From assembly GCF_030646015.1 (NCBI RefSeq), contig NZ_JAUSLT010000093.1, positions 1 through 48,062 of the forward strand: 48,062 nucleotides of DNA, given 5' to 3'. Made by a program: the position numbers and the translations under genes. Positions 39,227 to 46,800 of the stretch are shown here, one piece after another. The stretch's first letter is position 1. Each line of letters starts with the position of its first letter. The notes below the pieces were generated by a model. That model did no database searches. It saw nothing but the letters and a program-made list of their open reading frames with translations, and was not told the DNA's origin. Source of the DNA: Bradyrhizobium sp. Its GTDB lineage: Bacteria; Pseudomonadota; Alphaproteobacteria; Rhizobiales; Xanthobacteraceae.

Positions 39227-40024
39227 TCAGAACGGATTGGTGACGATGCCGCCGTCGGCACGCAAGGCGGCGCCATTGGTCGCGCTGGAAGCCTTGGAGC
39301 AAACGTAACAGATCAGGTTGGCCACTTCTTCCGGTGTGGCATAGCGCTGCAGCAGCGATGCCGGCCGGCGCTCGGTGAAGGTCTTGGCGGCGAGTTCGTC
39401 GGCCGTCGTGCCGAGACCTTTGGCGCGAGCGGCAAGCCGGACCGGCGCCATCTCGACCCAGGTCGGGCCGGGCAGTACCGAATTGACGGTGATATTGGTG
39501 GCCTTGGTCTGTTCGGCGGCGCCGCGCGCGATGGTGAGCTGGGCGGCTTTCGAGAAGCCGTAATGCACCATCTCCTTCGGAATGAAGATCGCGGATTCGC
39601 TGGAGACGAACACGACGCGGCCCCAGTCCTTGGCATCGAGCATGCGCTTCAGATAGTGCCGGGTCAGCCGCACCCCGCTCATGACGTTGACTTCGAACAT
39701 TCTGGTCCAGTCGTCGTCCTCGATGTCGAAAAAGGCCTTGGGCTCGTAGATGCCGAGATTGTTGACGAGAATGTCGACTTGCGGGAATTGCGCCACCAGC
39801 CCGGCGCAGCCCTCGGCTCGGCCGAGATCGAACACCGCCGCATGCGCCTTGGCGGCCGGTACGGCCTGCTTGACCTTCGCGATCGCCTCGGCGACCGAGG
39901 CGGCTTCGCGGCCGTTGACGATGACTTCCGCACCCATTTGCGCCAGCCCGATCGCGGTGGCGAGCCCGATGCCGCGGGTCGAGCCGGTGACCAGCGCGAG
40001 CTTTCCGGTGAGGTCGATGTTCAT
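39227..40024 (-). CDS. Short-chain dehydrogenase/reductase
   Basis: A 265-residue classical SDR oxidoreductase. NAD(P)-binding motif TGSTRGIG is at residues 14-21, NNLG near 90, catalytic Ser in VVFVSSESA, and HYGFSK carries Tyr-x-x-x-Lys. The end ADGGIVTNPF is the usual SDR tail. The pattern FIEDDDWTRMFEVNVMSGVRLTRHYL is typical of Rhizobiales oxidoreductases of unknown substrate. It is convergent with the bufferin operon and downstream of a secreted unknown on the same strand (gap 116 bases). No link to either is evident. Confidence 0.92.
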   Translation of the reverse strand: MNIDLTGKLALVTGSTRGIGLATAIGLAQMGAEVIVNGREAASVAEAIAKVKQAVPAAKAHAAVFDLGRAEGCAGLVAQFPQVDILVNNLGIYEPKAFFDIEDDDWTRMFEVNVMSGVRLTRHYLKRMLDAKDWGRVVFVSSESAIFIPKEMVHYGFSKAAQLTIARGAAEQTKATNITVNSVLPGPTWVEMAPVRLAARAKGLGTTADELAAKTFTERRPASLLQRYATPEEVANLICYVCSKASSATNGAALRADGGIVTNPF

Positions 40025-40140
40025 TTTGCAATACCTTTCGGGCGACGAAACTGGACGGCAACATGCAAGCCCCGCTCGTTGAAGGCAACAGCCGGAACGG
40101 AGTCGTCCGTTATGTCATGCCATGCGTCGGCATGGCGATA

Positions 40141-40641
40141 CTATTCCAGCTGCTTCCAGTTCTCCGCGATGAAGCCGCGGGCGTCGACCTCGGTGGATTG
40201 CCGGACAATACGCGCCTTCCGGCCAACGCATTTCCATTCATAGACTGTAGCGTGGCCGGTCGCGCTCATCGGAACGTCCGGCGAATCCGGGTTCTGCCTG
40301 CAAAACCTTTCCGCCCCGTCCGAACTTCGGCTGACGTCGGCCTTTTCACACACCAGGTTCGCGCCGTAGCTGCAGAGCCAGACCGCGCCGTTGGCGCAGC
40401 GAACCGAGGTACTTGCCTGAACGTAGGAGTCCGGCGTCTCTGCCGCGAGTTCGAACATCCGCCGCGCGTTTGGTATCAAATTGCCAGGCATGGGTTGGAC
40501 GCGGTCATCGTTGCCGACCCTGGCGCAATAGGCGCGCAGGTCCTGTGCGGAAGCCGGCGTGCACAACGTTGTCGCTCCGGCCACGGCTGCCAGCAAGACT
40601 CCGACAAAAATCGAACGAACTTCCGCTGCTTCGATCATCAT
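40141..40641 (-). CDS. Secreted cysteine-rich protein of unknown function
   Basis: A 166-residue protein with an N-terminal signal sequence (IFVGVLLAAVAGATTLCTPASA, cleavage near AQD). The mature part has several cysteines spread over its length (CARVG, VRCANG, LCSYG, VCEKA, FCRQN, WKCVG), suggesting disulfides and a periplasmic location. I do not recognise a family. The start is the first of two adjacent ATGs (complement at 40639-40641) with GAGAGAG upstream. The tandem FixK/FNR-like boxes at 40698-40735 lie before it, so it may be a low-oxygen gene. A small perfect hairpin (40119-40136) follows its stop. Confidence 0.65.
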   Translation of the reverse strand: MMIEAAEVRSIFVGVLLAAVAGATTLCTPASAQDLRAYCARVGNDDRVQPMPGNLIPNARRMFELAAETPDSYVQASTSVRCANGAVWLCSYGANLVCEKADVSRSSDGAERFCRQNPDSPDVPMSATGHATVYEWKCVGRKARIVRQSTEVDARGFIAENWKQLE

Positions 40642-40697
40642 GGCAGGCTCTCTCACGTCCAACCCTCAAATTATCCCCCGATCGGGCAGGCATGGCG

Positions 40698-40735
40698 TTG
40701 ATCTCGGACAAAAGCGGCCTTGATCAGGATCAAGG
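40698..40735. promoter_or_regulatory. Tandem FixK/FNR-type boxes
   Basis: The right site is TTGATCAGGATCAA (40720-40733), a perfect TTGAT-N4-ATCAA box within the 18-base palindrome CCTTGATCAGGATCAAGG. The left site is TTGATCTCGGACAA (40698-40711), weaker in its right half. They are 22 bases apart, two helical turns. They sit between divergent genes (minus at 40641, plus at 40767). If sites lie 41.5 bases before the start of transcription, the right one suits the minus gene and the left one the plus gene. Confidence 0.7.
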
Positions 40736-40766
40736 GCGATCATTCTGCCGGAGCTAGAAACTACGC

Positions 40767-41822
40767 ATGCAAGGCGACGGGCCTCTGAAACGCAAACCGA
40801 CCACCCGTTCGCGGAGACTGCCGATCGGAATTACGATGGCTGCCGCGCTGCTGGCGCTGGCTTGGCCCGCGTTAGCGCGGACCGGTACCGATCAGGTGCG
40901 GCATCCCTCCGTCCAAGCCAATGCGATGCGATTGGCGCAAGCCGGTTCGGCACACGAGATCGTGGTGCTGCCCAACAAGCCGCCGCAGCGGTCGGGCGAG
41001 CGGGATCCGTCGTCGCAGGCGCTGATCGAGACCTGGCTCGGCGGCTACGGCTGGAACAAGGACAAGCGCTTTGATCTGGAGCGCTACGAGATCGTGAACC
41101 GGCGCGTGGTGTGGGGTGAGTTGGGCCGGGCGCTGCTGCAATTCCGCGTCGTGCCGGTCGACGGCGACGCGATGGCGTTGGCGGCGAAACGCTGCCCCGG
41201 CCGCAACCGGCCGATCGAGATGCAGATCTATTTCCAGTGGGGTCCGGACAACAAATTGTGGACCGCGCTCGCGAACCGCGGCGATCCCGGTTTCGAACCC
41301 TGCTCGAACGACGAATTGTGGACCAGCGAGCAGCTCGAGCTGATCGTCAATCCGCCGCCGCTGCCGGCGCCGCCGAAGATCGCGCAAAAGGACGTCGTAA
41401 CCCCGCCATCCGGCTCGCCGGAGCGCAAGGCGATCCTTGACGGCCTGCGTCCGACCTTCGAGAAGGCATTCGGCAAACCGGTCGAGTTCAAGGTCGAGAG
41501 CCTGCGTGCCGCCGCCGGCTTTGCCTGGGTGGTGGTCCATCCGCAGCGCCCGAACGGGGTGCCGATCGGCAAGGCAGAATGGGATAAAGCGGTCGGCCCC
41601 TGCGAACAGAATCGGACCACCGCTGTCGCGCAATTCTGGATGCGCAAACGTGATGACGGCTGGCGGGTGGGCTGGGGTAACGGTTTCTGCGCCAGCGATT
41701 CCATTTCCGAACTGGGCTATTTGATCGGCGCGCCGCCGCAACTCGTCGATATCGAGAAATGGCCGGGCACCGACTTCATGCCGGTCGAAGACCCGCAATA
41801 TTTCGAGCTGTGGAAGCCGTGA
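40767..41822 (+). CDS. Exported protein of unknown function
   Basis: A 351-residue protein with a positively charged start (LKRKPTTRSRRLPIG), a hydrophobic signal segment (ITMAAALLALAWPALA) and no other membrane helix, so probably periplasmic. The mature part is rich in charged residues and contains two related-looking halves with Cys-containing turns, RCPGRNRPIEMQIYFQWGPDN in the first and PCEQNRTTAVAQFWMRKRDDGW in the second, so an internal duplication is possible. I do not recognise the family. It lies just after the tandem FixK-type boxes; its ATG at 40767 follows GCCGGAGC without a strong ribosome site, and a later ATG (40836) is possible but would shorten the signal peptide. Confidence 0.6.
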   Translation: MQGDGPLKRKPTTRSRRLPIGITMAAALLALAWPALARTGTDQVRHPSVQANAMRLAQAGSAHEIVVLPNKPPQRSGERDPSSQALIETWLGGYGWNKDKRFDLERYEIVNRRVVWGELGRALLQFRVVPVDGDAMALAAKRCPGRNRPIEMQIYFQWGPDNKLWTALANRGDPGFEPCSNDELWTSEQLELIVNPPPLPAPPKIAQKDVVTPPSGSPERKAILDGLRPTFEKAFGKPVEFKVESLRAAAGFAWVVVHPQRPNGVPIGKAEWDKAVGPCEQNRTTAVAQFWMRKRDDGWRVGWGNGFCASDSISELGYLIGAPPQLVDIEKWPGTDFMPVEDPQYFELWKP

Positions 41823-41891
41823 ACGACTGTGCCGGCCCTGTCGGGGCCAACGGCTTCGGCCGTGTTGGCGAGGGTGCGCGGGCTCAACACC

Positions 41892-41905
41892 TTGACCTAG
41901 GACAA
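41892..41905. promoter_or_regulatory. Degenerate FixK/FNR-type box before the right-edge operon
   Basis: TTGACCTAGGACAA resembles the left half-site of the pair at 40698. Its centre is 68 bases before the GTG start at 41967; a start of transcription 41.5 bases after it would give a 27-base leader, a reasonable distance. The match is only partial, so confidence is low. Confidence 0.35.
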
Positions 41906-41966
41906 GGCGGCGAATTGGCCACGATCTAGTTTTGCTCCTGTCATTTCAGGGCCGGAGGATCACGGC

Positions 41967-42548
41967 GTGTCACTATCGATTTCTTCACGTTGGCTGCGCT
42001 GGCTGCTCATCGCCGTCGCGGTACTGGCCGCAGCGTTCGTACTTCTGGTCATCGATCCCTCGGGCGCATTGCTGTTCCGCGTCGTCGGGTTGATCGGCAT
42101 GGCGCTGTTCGCGCTGTCGATTGTCACGATGCTGCTGACCTTCCGCAAGGCGCGAAAACTGTCGCCGTGGTCGCTGGCGATCGGTGCGATCGTCAGCGTG
42201 CTCTGCACCTGGGTCTTCTTCGCGCTGGCCGGCGCGCCGCTGTCGGCCACGGCGATCGGGCTCGCTGTCGCTGCCGGTGCGATGGTCGGGGTCGGCTGGT
42301 CGCTGACCAACCTGCTGTTCATCGACGGCGAAGCGATACGGGCGCGCGGCAACATCTGGTTTCTGGCGGTGTGGGCGTTGTCCCTGCTGATGACGCAGGC
42401 CGCGACGCTGGCGGGCGGGCAAACACCCTATGCGGTGGCGCCGGTTTCGTTTCTCGGCATGGGCCTCGCCGTCGGCAACAGTCTGGGGCTGCTGGCGCGA
42501 TATGTCCGAGCCCGCGCCTCGATTTCCGTTACCGGAGAGAGACCATGA
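41967..42548 (+). CDS. Multi-spanning membrane protein of unknown function
   Basis: A 193-residue protein, nearly all hydrophobic, with about five predicted helices and short charged loops (FRKARKLSP, EAIRARGN). The GTG start at 41967 has GGAGGA seven bases before. No family is recognised. Its stop overlaps the next gene (ATGA at 42545-42548), so it is the first gene of the tightly packed operon that includes the zinc-ribbon protein and the large paralogous proteins. Confidence 0.7.
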   Translation: MSLSISSRWLRWLLIAVAVLAAAFVLLVIDPSGALLFRVVGLIGMALFALSIVTMLLTFRKARKLSPWSLAIGAIVSVLCTWVFFALAGAPLSATAIGLAVAAGAMVGVGWSLTNLLFIDGEAIRARGNIWFLAVWALSLLMTQAATLAGGQTPYAVAPVSFLGMGLAVGNSLGLLARYVRARASISVTGERP

Positions 42549-43966
42549 GTGCCTTCTGCACGGGGTGCGGCGCGTCACTGCCTGCCAACCAGAAATTCTG
42601 CACCAGGTGCGGTGCCGCCGTCCCCGATTCGAACCCGCTGGGAGCCGCTGTGGAGACGAAGCAAGCTGCTCCGGCAACCTCAAGCACGTCGCCGGTTTCG
42701 GGTTTCGGCAAGTCGCGCGCCATCCTTGTCGCGGGTCTCGTCGTCGGCGGTGTGGTTCTCGCAGCCGCGCTGATCATGACCGGACCGCAGGCCCCGCCAT
42801 CGCCACCGAAGACTTCGACCGCCGTGGCGCCACCCAAAGCCGTGCCGCCCGCGACCCCGCCTGCCACCGTGGCCGCTCCCCCGGCGGGCTCCGCCACGGG
42901 GGCGATCAAGGCGAGCCGCTGGGAAAGCTATACCAACACCCGCTATGGCGTGTTGATCGACTATCCCGCCGACCTCTTTGCGATCCAGCCGCCGCCGCCC
43001 GACAATGCCGGGCGCCACTTCACGGCTGAAAAGGCCGGCGCCCGCTTTCATATCTACAGCCACGCCAATGCCCTCAGTTTCTCGGTCGAGGAATTGCAGG
43101 CCGAGGACGTGCTCGACATCGGCGATGCCGCGGCCGTGAAACGGAATGGCGCGGACTGGTACCAGGTCGTGGCCACCAAAGAGGCCGAGACCATCGTGCG
43201 CCGGGTGCTGCTGAGCGAGGACGGGACGATGATCCATCGGCTCGAAATCGCCTATCCGAAAGCCGTTGCTGCGGCGTTCGAGCCGGTGGTCGCGCGAATG
43301 ATCAAGAGTTTCCGCGTCGATCCCGCGATTCCCGAAAAGGCCGCGAATGCGGCCGGTTCGCCGGTTTCGCCTGTGGCAACGAAGCCTGAGACGAAGCAGG
43401 CCGTATCGAATCAACCCGAAGCGAAAGCGCCGGAAGCGAAGAAACCCGATGCGGGCAAGCCCGTGTGGCGGCGCTTCGATTCCATCGGGATGGGCATGCG
43501 CCTTCCCGGCTATGGCGGCAAGGCCGGCGTATCGGCGGAAGTGCCGGCGAAATGGGCGTACTCCTCCTCGGCCAACTCGGCCATGCCCGAGCCGAACGTG
43601 ATCGACTTCCAGGGACTGGAGGCCGACGGCGAAGACGTCCTCCATGTCACCTTCCGCGCCGAGCGCCGCGCCGCCAAAGCGACGTTGGCGAGCGAGGCGA
43701 AGATCATCAAGACCCGGCTCTCCGAAGGCGCCGACAACTATCGCCTGCTCAGCGAGCGCACGACGCAGATCGCCTTGCGGCCGGCCATCGTGTTCTCGGT
43801 GCAGTTTGCCGGCTCGGATTCGCCGGATCTGCTGCGCGAGGACGTCGCCATCATCGATGCCGGCCAGGTCTTCTACTTCGTCACCTTCGGCGCGCCGCAA
43901 GCGCGCTACGCCGCCAGCAGCAACGTCTTTACCCATGTGCTTGAGACCATCGGCTTCGCGGAATGA
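42545..43966 (+). CDS. Zinc-ribbon membrane-anchored protein with duplicated domain
   Basis: A 473-residue protein. It begins with a zinc ribbon, Cys5/Cys8 and Cys19/Cys22 (CTGCG and CTRCG), then a single transmembrane helix (AILVAGLVVGGVVLAAALIMTG, about residues 59-80), a Pro/Ala-rich linker, and two ~130-residue domains (about 120-260 and 310-470) separated by a Lys/Glu/Pro linker. Each domain has a beta-rich pattern ending in a helix that resembles PsbP/Mog1-type or LpqN-like domains (VGVL...YPADLF...MIKSFR and VPAKW...ADGEDVLHVTFRAE...VLETIGF), so an internal duplication is likely. The ribbon would be cytoplasmic and the two domains outside. Start and stop overlap both neighbours by four bases. 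Function unknown. Confidence 0.75.
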   Translation: MSAFCTGCGASLPANQKFCTRCGAAVPDSNPLGAAVETKQAAPATSSTSPVSGFGKSRAILVAGLVVGGVVLAAALIMTGPQAPPSPPKTSTAVAPPKAVPPATPPATVAAPPAGSATGAIKASRWESYTNTRYGVLIDYPADLFAIQPPPPDNAGRHFTAEKAGARFHIYSHANALSFSVEELQAEDVLDIGDAAAVKRNGADWYQVVATKEAETIVRRVLLSEDGTMIHRLEIAYPKAVAAAFEPVVARMIKSFRVDPAIPEKAANAAGSPVSPVATKPETKQAVSNQPEAKAPEAKKPDAGKPVWRRFDSIGMGMRLPGYGGKAGVSAEVPAKWAYSSSANSAMPEPNVIDFQGLEADGEDVLHVTFRAERRAAKATLASEAKIIKTRLSEGADNYRLLSERTTQIALRPAIVFSVQFAGSDSPDLLREDVAIIDAGQVFYFVTFGAPQARYAASSNVFTHVLETIGFAE

Positions 43967-46800
43967 GCGCGATGGGTTGCAGAAATATCCTGCCTCGACT
44001 CCTGATAACTCTGGCGGCGCTGACGCTGGTTAAGCCGGCTCTTGCCGACAGAGAGAAGCTGTCGGATGCGTGGCCCGCGGGGAAATGGATTTTTTCGTTT
44101 TACCTACCCGACTCATACCTGCCCAATGGATTCTATTACGACCCGGACGGACGCCACTTCATCTTCAAGACCGTCGATCCTGGTTGCAACGAGGCGCATT
44201 GCCGGCGCTATTTCATTGGGCCGCATGCCCACTGTGCGAACTACAGCCTCTCCGCCAAGCCCGGTGAGCCAACCTCGCCGGTAGGTTACGGAGTCAATGT
44301 TACTTTCGCTCCGCGCAGCATAGGCGATGGCATCCAGGGTTATTGGAACCTGGGCTACCAGTCCGACAGCTCCTTGCAGAGCACTCTTGTCTTCAAGATC
44401 GGGTCCTGCGTGATGGGCCTATCGGTCCACGCCGACGAGGCGGGGCCCAAGCGGGGCAATCGCCGATTTCCCCGTCCCAGCGAAGAGGAAGTTCTGCAGA
44501 CCTATCGGCAGTTTCACGCCGCGTTTGCTCGTTATATCGCCGATCGGGGCTGGACCAATCTCGAAACATCGCGAAAGAAACCGGATTTCGATCGCAAGAC
44601 ACCGTCGCCCGGCGTCGTGAACAACGATACAGAGCAGCCACCGTCTGAGGCAGAGGCCGAATCCCCCGTCTCTGACCTTACGCCCGCGGAGATCGCGACC
44701 GCGGCGGGACTTGCCGGCGGTACGGCGTTGCTTGGCTCGCTGCTGATGCTGGGTGCCACCGGTGTGCGGCGCGAGGAGGCGATCGCAGCCATCCGCGATC
44801 TGCTGCGCGGGCGCGTGCCGGAGGACCCGTTCGAGGCTTGGAAGCGCAAGTATGAGGCGCTGGGCTGGAAATACCGCGAGAAGAACGGGGTCGCGACCTT
44901 CGATCCGGTCGACGGCGCGCGCAACGAGGGCGGCGAAATCTATTCGGCCGAGCGCGGCGGTTTTGTACGGCCGGTCAGCGAGACGCCGCCCGCCCCACCA
45001 CCGCTGCCACGCGACGGAGACGTCAACGATCGCGGCGAGGTGTGGAGTTCATTCTCCGGCGGCTATGTCGAGCGCAAGACCTATGACCAGGATATGGCGA
45101 ACCGGGCCACACTCGCCGAGAAGGATCGTAGCGACCTCGCCGACATGCAGCGGCCCGACGCCGACGTCGCCGAGCTGAACCGCAAGATCGCCGAAACCCG
45201 CCGCAAGGGCGCGGAAATGCGCACCTACTTCAAGGCGCGCGACGAGCTGTTGGGCGCGCTCGGCGAGCAGCGCGGCCGCGAGGGCGTCGACGCGCTGCTC
45301 GACGAGTCCCGCTCCGGCCTGTTCGACGAACTCAGCGACCGCCTGCTGACGACGCCGGCCGACAACGACTACCGCAAGGGTCTGAAGGACCTGCTGCCGC
45401 TGGCCGATGTGATCGGCAACCAGATGCGGCCGGGCTACACGCCCACCTACACCTACAGGGACGCCGCGCAGGACACGCTGCTGCAGAGCGGGGCGGCGGC
45501 GCTCGATGCTATCCTGACAAAGGGCTGGGCCAGTTCGACGGTCGGCAGCAGCCTCGCAATGCGCGATGCGGCCCGCGCCGGCGGCGGCGTGGTCGAGATC
45601 GCGACCGCAGGTGTCAAGGCGGCGGTCACCGACGTCCTGTTCGGCAAGGCAATCCATTACGGCGCGGGTTATGCGGGCGAGGCCTGGCGTGCCGGCAAGA
45701 AGGCGGTCGCCGGCATTGCCGAAAGCGGCGCCGATCTTTTGGCGCAGGCGAGCCGGCGCTCCAAGGTCGCCACCGACCTCGTCGAAAAGATGCGCAAGAA
45801 TCTGGGCACACTGGACCAAGGCGTGCATGTCGACGGCTCCGGGCGGCTGCGCGCTTCGCTGACTGACGTGCTGGAGGTGCAGAAGAACCCGCATCAGGTG
45901 CAGGCGCTGAAGCAAAGCGGATCGGCATCGACCCAGGAAGCCTTCAACAACACGCTGCGCAACGAGGTCTACAAGCCGCACGACCAGATGCTGCTGGAGA
46001 AGCTGCGCCAGTCGAGCCCCGAACTGGCCGACAAGAAGCTCGTGGTGCACGACTTCCGCACCCCGGGCAAGACCGCCAATCCCATCAACACCGACCGCGA
46101 CTTCCGGGTATTGACCCAGAACGCCGACGGCAAATGGGTCGAGGTGCCCAAGACAAAATGGGAGCAGCACTCCAACGACGCCTTCGCCGAACTGACCTTC
46201 TTCGACAAGACAAAATGCCCTGATGGCATGAGCCCGGCGCAGCAGAAGGCGTGGTGGGCGGAACAGCACGGCCACACCCCGACCGACCGCGCCTTCCGCG
46301 AGGCCGGCCGCGACTACTCCGACCAGATCGCCGATCTCAGGACTGGCCAACGCGGCAACCTTCCCGGTGGCGAGGTGGGAGGCACCGGCACCACCCGGAT
46401 CGCCGAACTCAAGGACATCGCGTCAGGCAAGGTACCCGTCCCGTCGCAGCCCGTAAAACTCGCCGATCCGCAGGGGCTGGCGCAGCAATTCCACGAGAAG
46501 GTGACCGGCAATCTGCGCCGCGGTGATCCGTTCGAGGCGATCGCGCAGGCGCAGAAGGGCGTCGACACGCTGGACAGCGTGCGCAAGGCCTATGGCGCGC
46601 AGAACATCCCGGCCGGCGAGGTGCCCGGCAATTTGCGGCAGGCGATGGACATCGTGAAGTCCTCCAACCTGCCGGTTCATCCCGACGCCGCGGTGCTGCA
46701 CACGCTGGAAGGCAAACTGGAACGGCTCGGCTTCAGCGACCTCGGCGACTTCAGCCAAAAACTCTCCAGCCAGTTCGAGGGGCTGAAATGGACACCGTGA
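43963..46800 (+). CDS. Large modular signal-TM-coil protein, unknown function
   Basis: A 945-residue protein. Residues 1-28 are a signal peptide (ending ALA). Residues ~29-200 form an extracytoplasmic domain with four Cys (PGCNEAHC, HAHC, GSC). An acidic linker precedes a transmembrane helix (AAGLAGGTALLGSLLMLGA, about 244-265) and a conserved Lys/Arg- and Glu-rich block (EDPFEAWKRKYEALGWKYRE, GGEIYSAERGGFV, ~280-390). A long region (390-620) rich in charged helices and Ala/Gly helices follows, then ~620-945 with LVVHDFRTPGKTANPINTDR and KCPDGMSPAQQKAWWAEQHG. This last part hints at an enzyme- or toxin-like C-terminal module, but I cannot name one. The block near 265-390 is repeated in the next gene (about 88 percent DNA identity). 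The 4-base overlap with the zinc-ribbon gene shows one operon. Confidence 0.75.
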   Translation: MSAMGCRNILPRLLITLAALTLVKPALADREKLSDAWPAGKWIFSFYLPDSYLPNGFYYDPDGRHFIFKTVDPGCNEAHCRRYFIGPHAHCANYSLSAKPGEPTSPVGYGVNVTFAPRSIGDGIQGYWNLGYQSDSSLQSTLVFKIGSCVMGLSVHADEAGPKRGNRRFPRPSEEEVLQTYRQFHAAFARYIADRGWTNLETSRKKPDFDRKTPSPGVVNNDTEQPPSEAEAESPVSDLTPAEIATAAGLAGGTALLGSLLMLGATGVRREEAIAAIRDLLRGRVPEDPFEAWKRKYEALGWKYREKNGVATFDPVDGARNEGGEIYSAERGGFVRPVSETPPAPPPLPRDGDVNDRGEVWSSFSGGYVERKTYDQDMANRATLAEKDRSDLADMQRPDADVAELNRKIAETRRKGAEMRTYFKARDELLGALGEQRGREGVDALLDESRSGLFDELSDRLLTTPADNDYRKGLKDLLPLADVIGNQMRPGYTPTYTYRDAAQDTLLQSGAAALDAILTKGWASSTVGSSLAMRDAARAGGGVVEIATAGVKAAVTDVLFGKAIHYGAGYAGEAWRAGKKAVAGIAESGADLLAQASRRSKVATDLVEKMRKNLGTLDQGVHVDGSGRLRASLTDVLEVQKNPHQVQALKQSGSASTQEAFNNTLRNEVYKPHDQMLLEKLRQSSPELADKKLVVHDFRTPGKTANPINTDRDFRVLTQNADGKWVEVPKTKWEQHSNDAFAELTFFDKTKCPDGMSPAQQKAWWAEQHGHTPTDRAFREAGRDYSDQIADLRTGQRGNLPGGEVGGTGTTRIAELKDIASGKVPVPSQPVKLADPQGLAQQFHEKVTGNLRRGDPFEAIAQAQKGVDTLDSVRKAYGAQNIPAGEVPGNLRQAMDIVKSSNLPVHPDAAVLHTLEGKLERLGFSDLGDFSQKLSSQFEGLKWTP

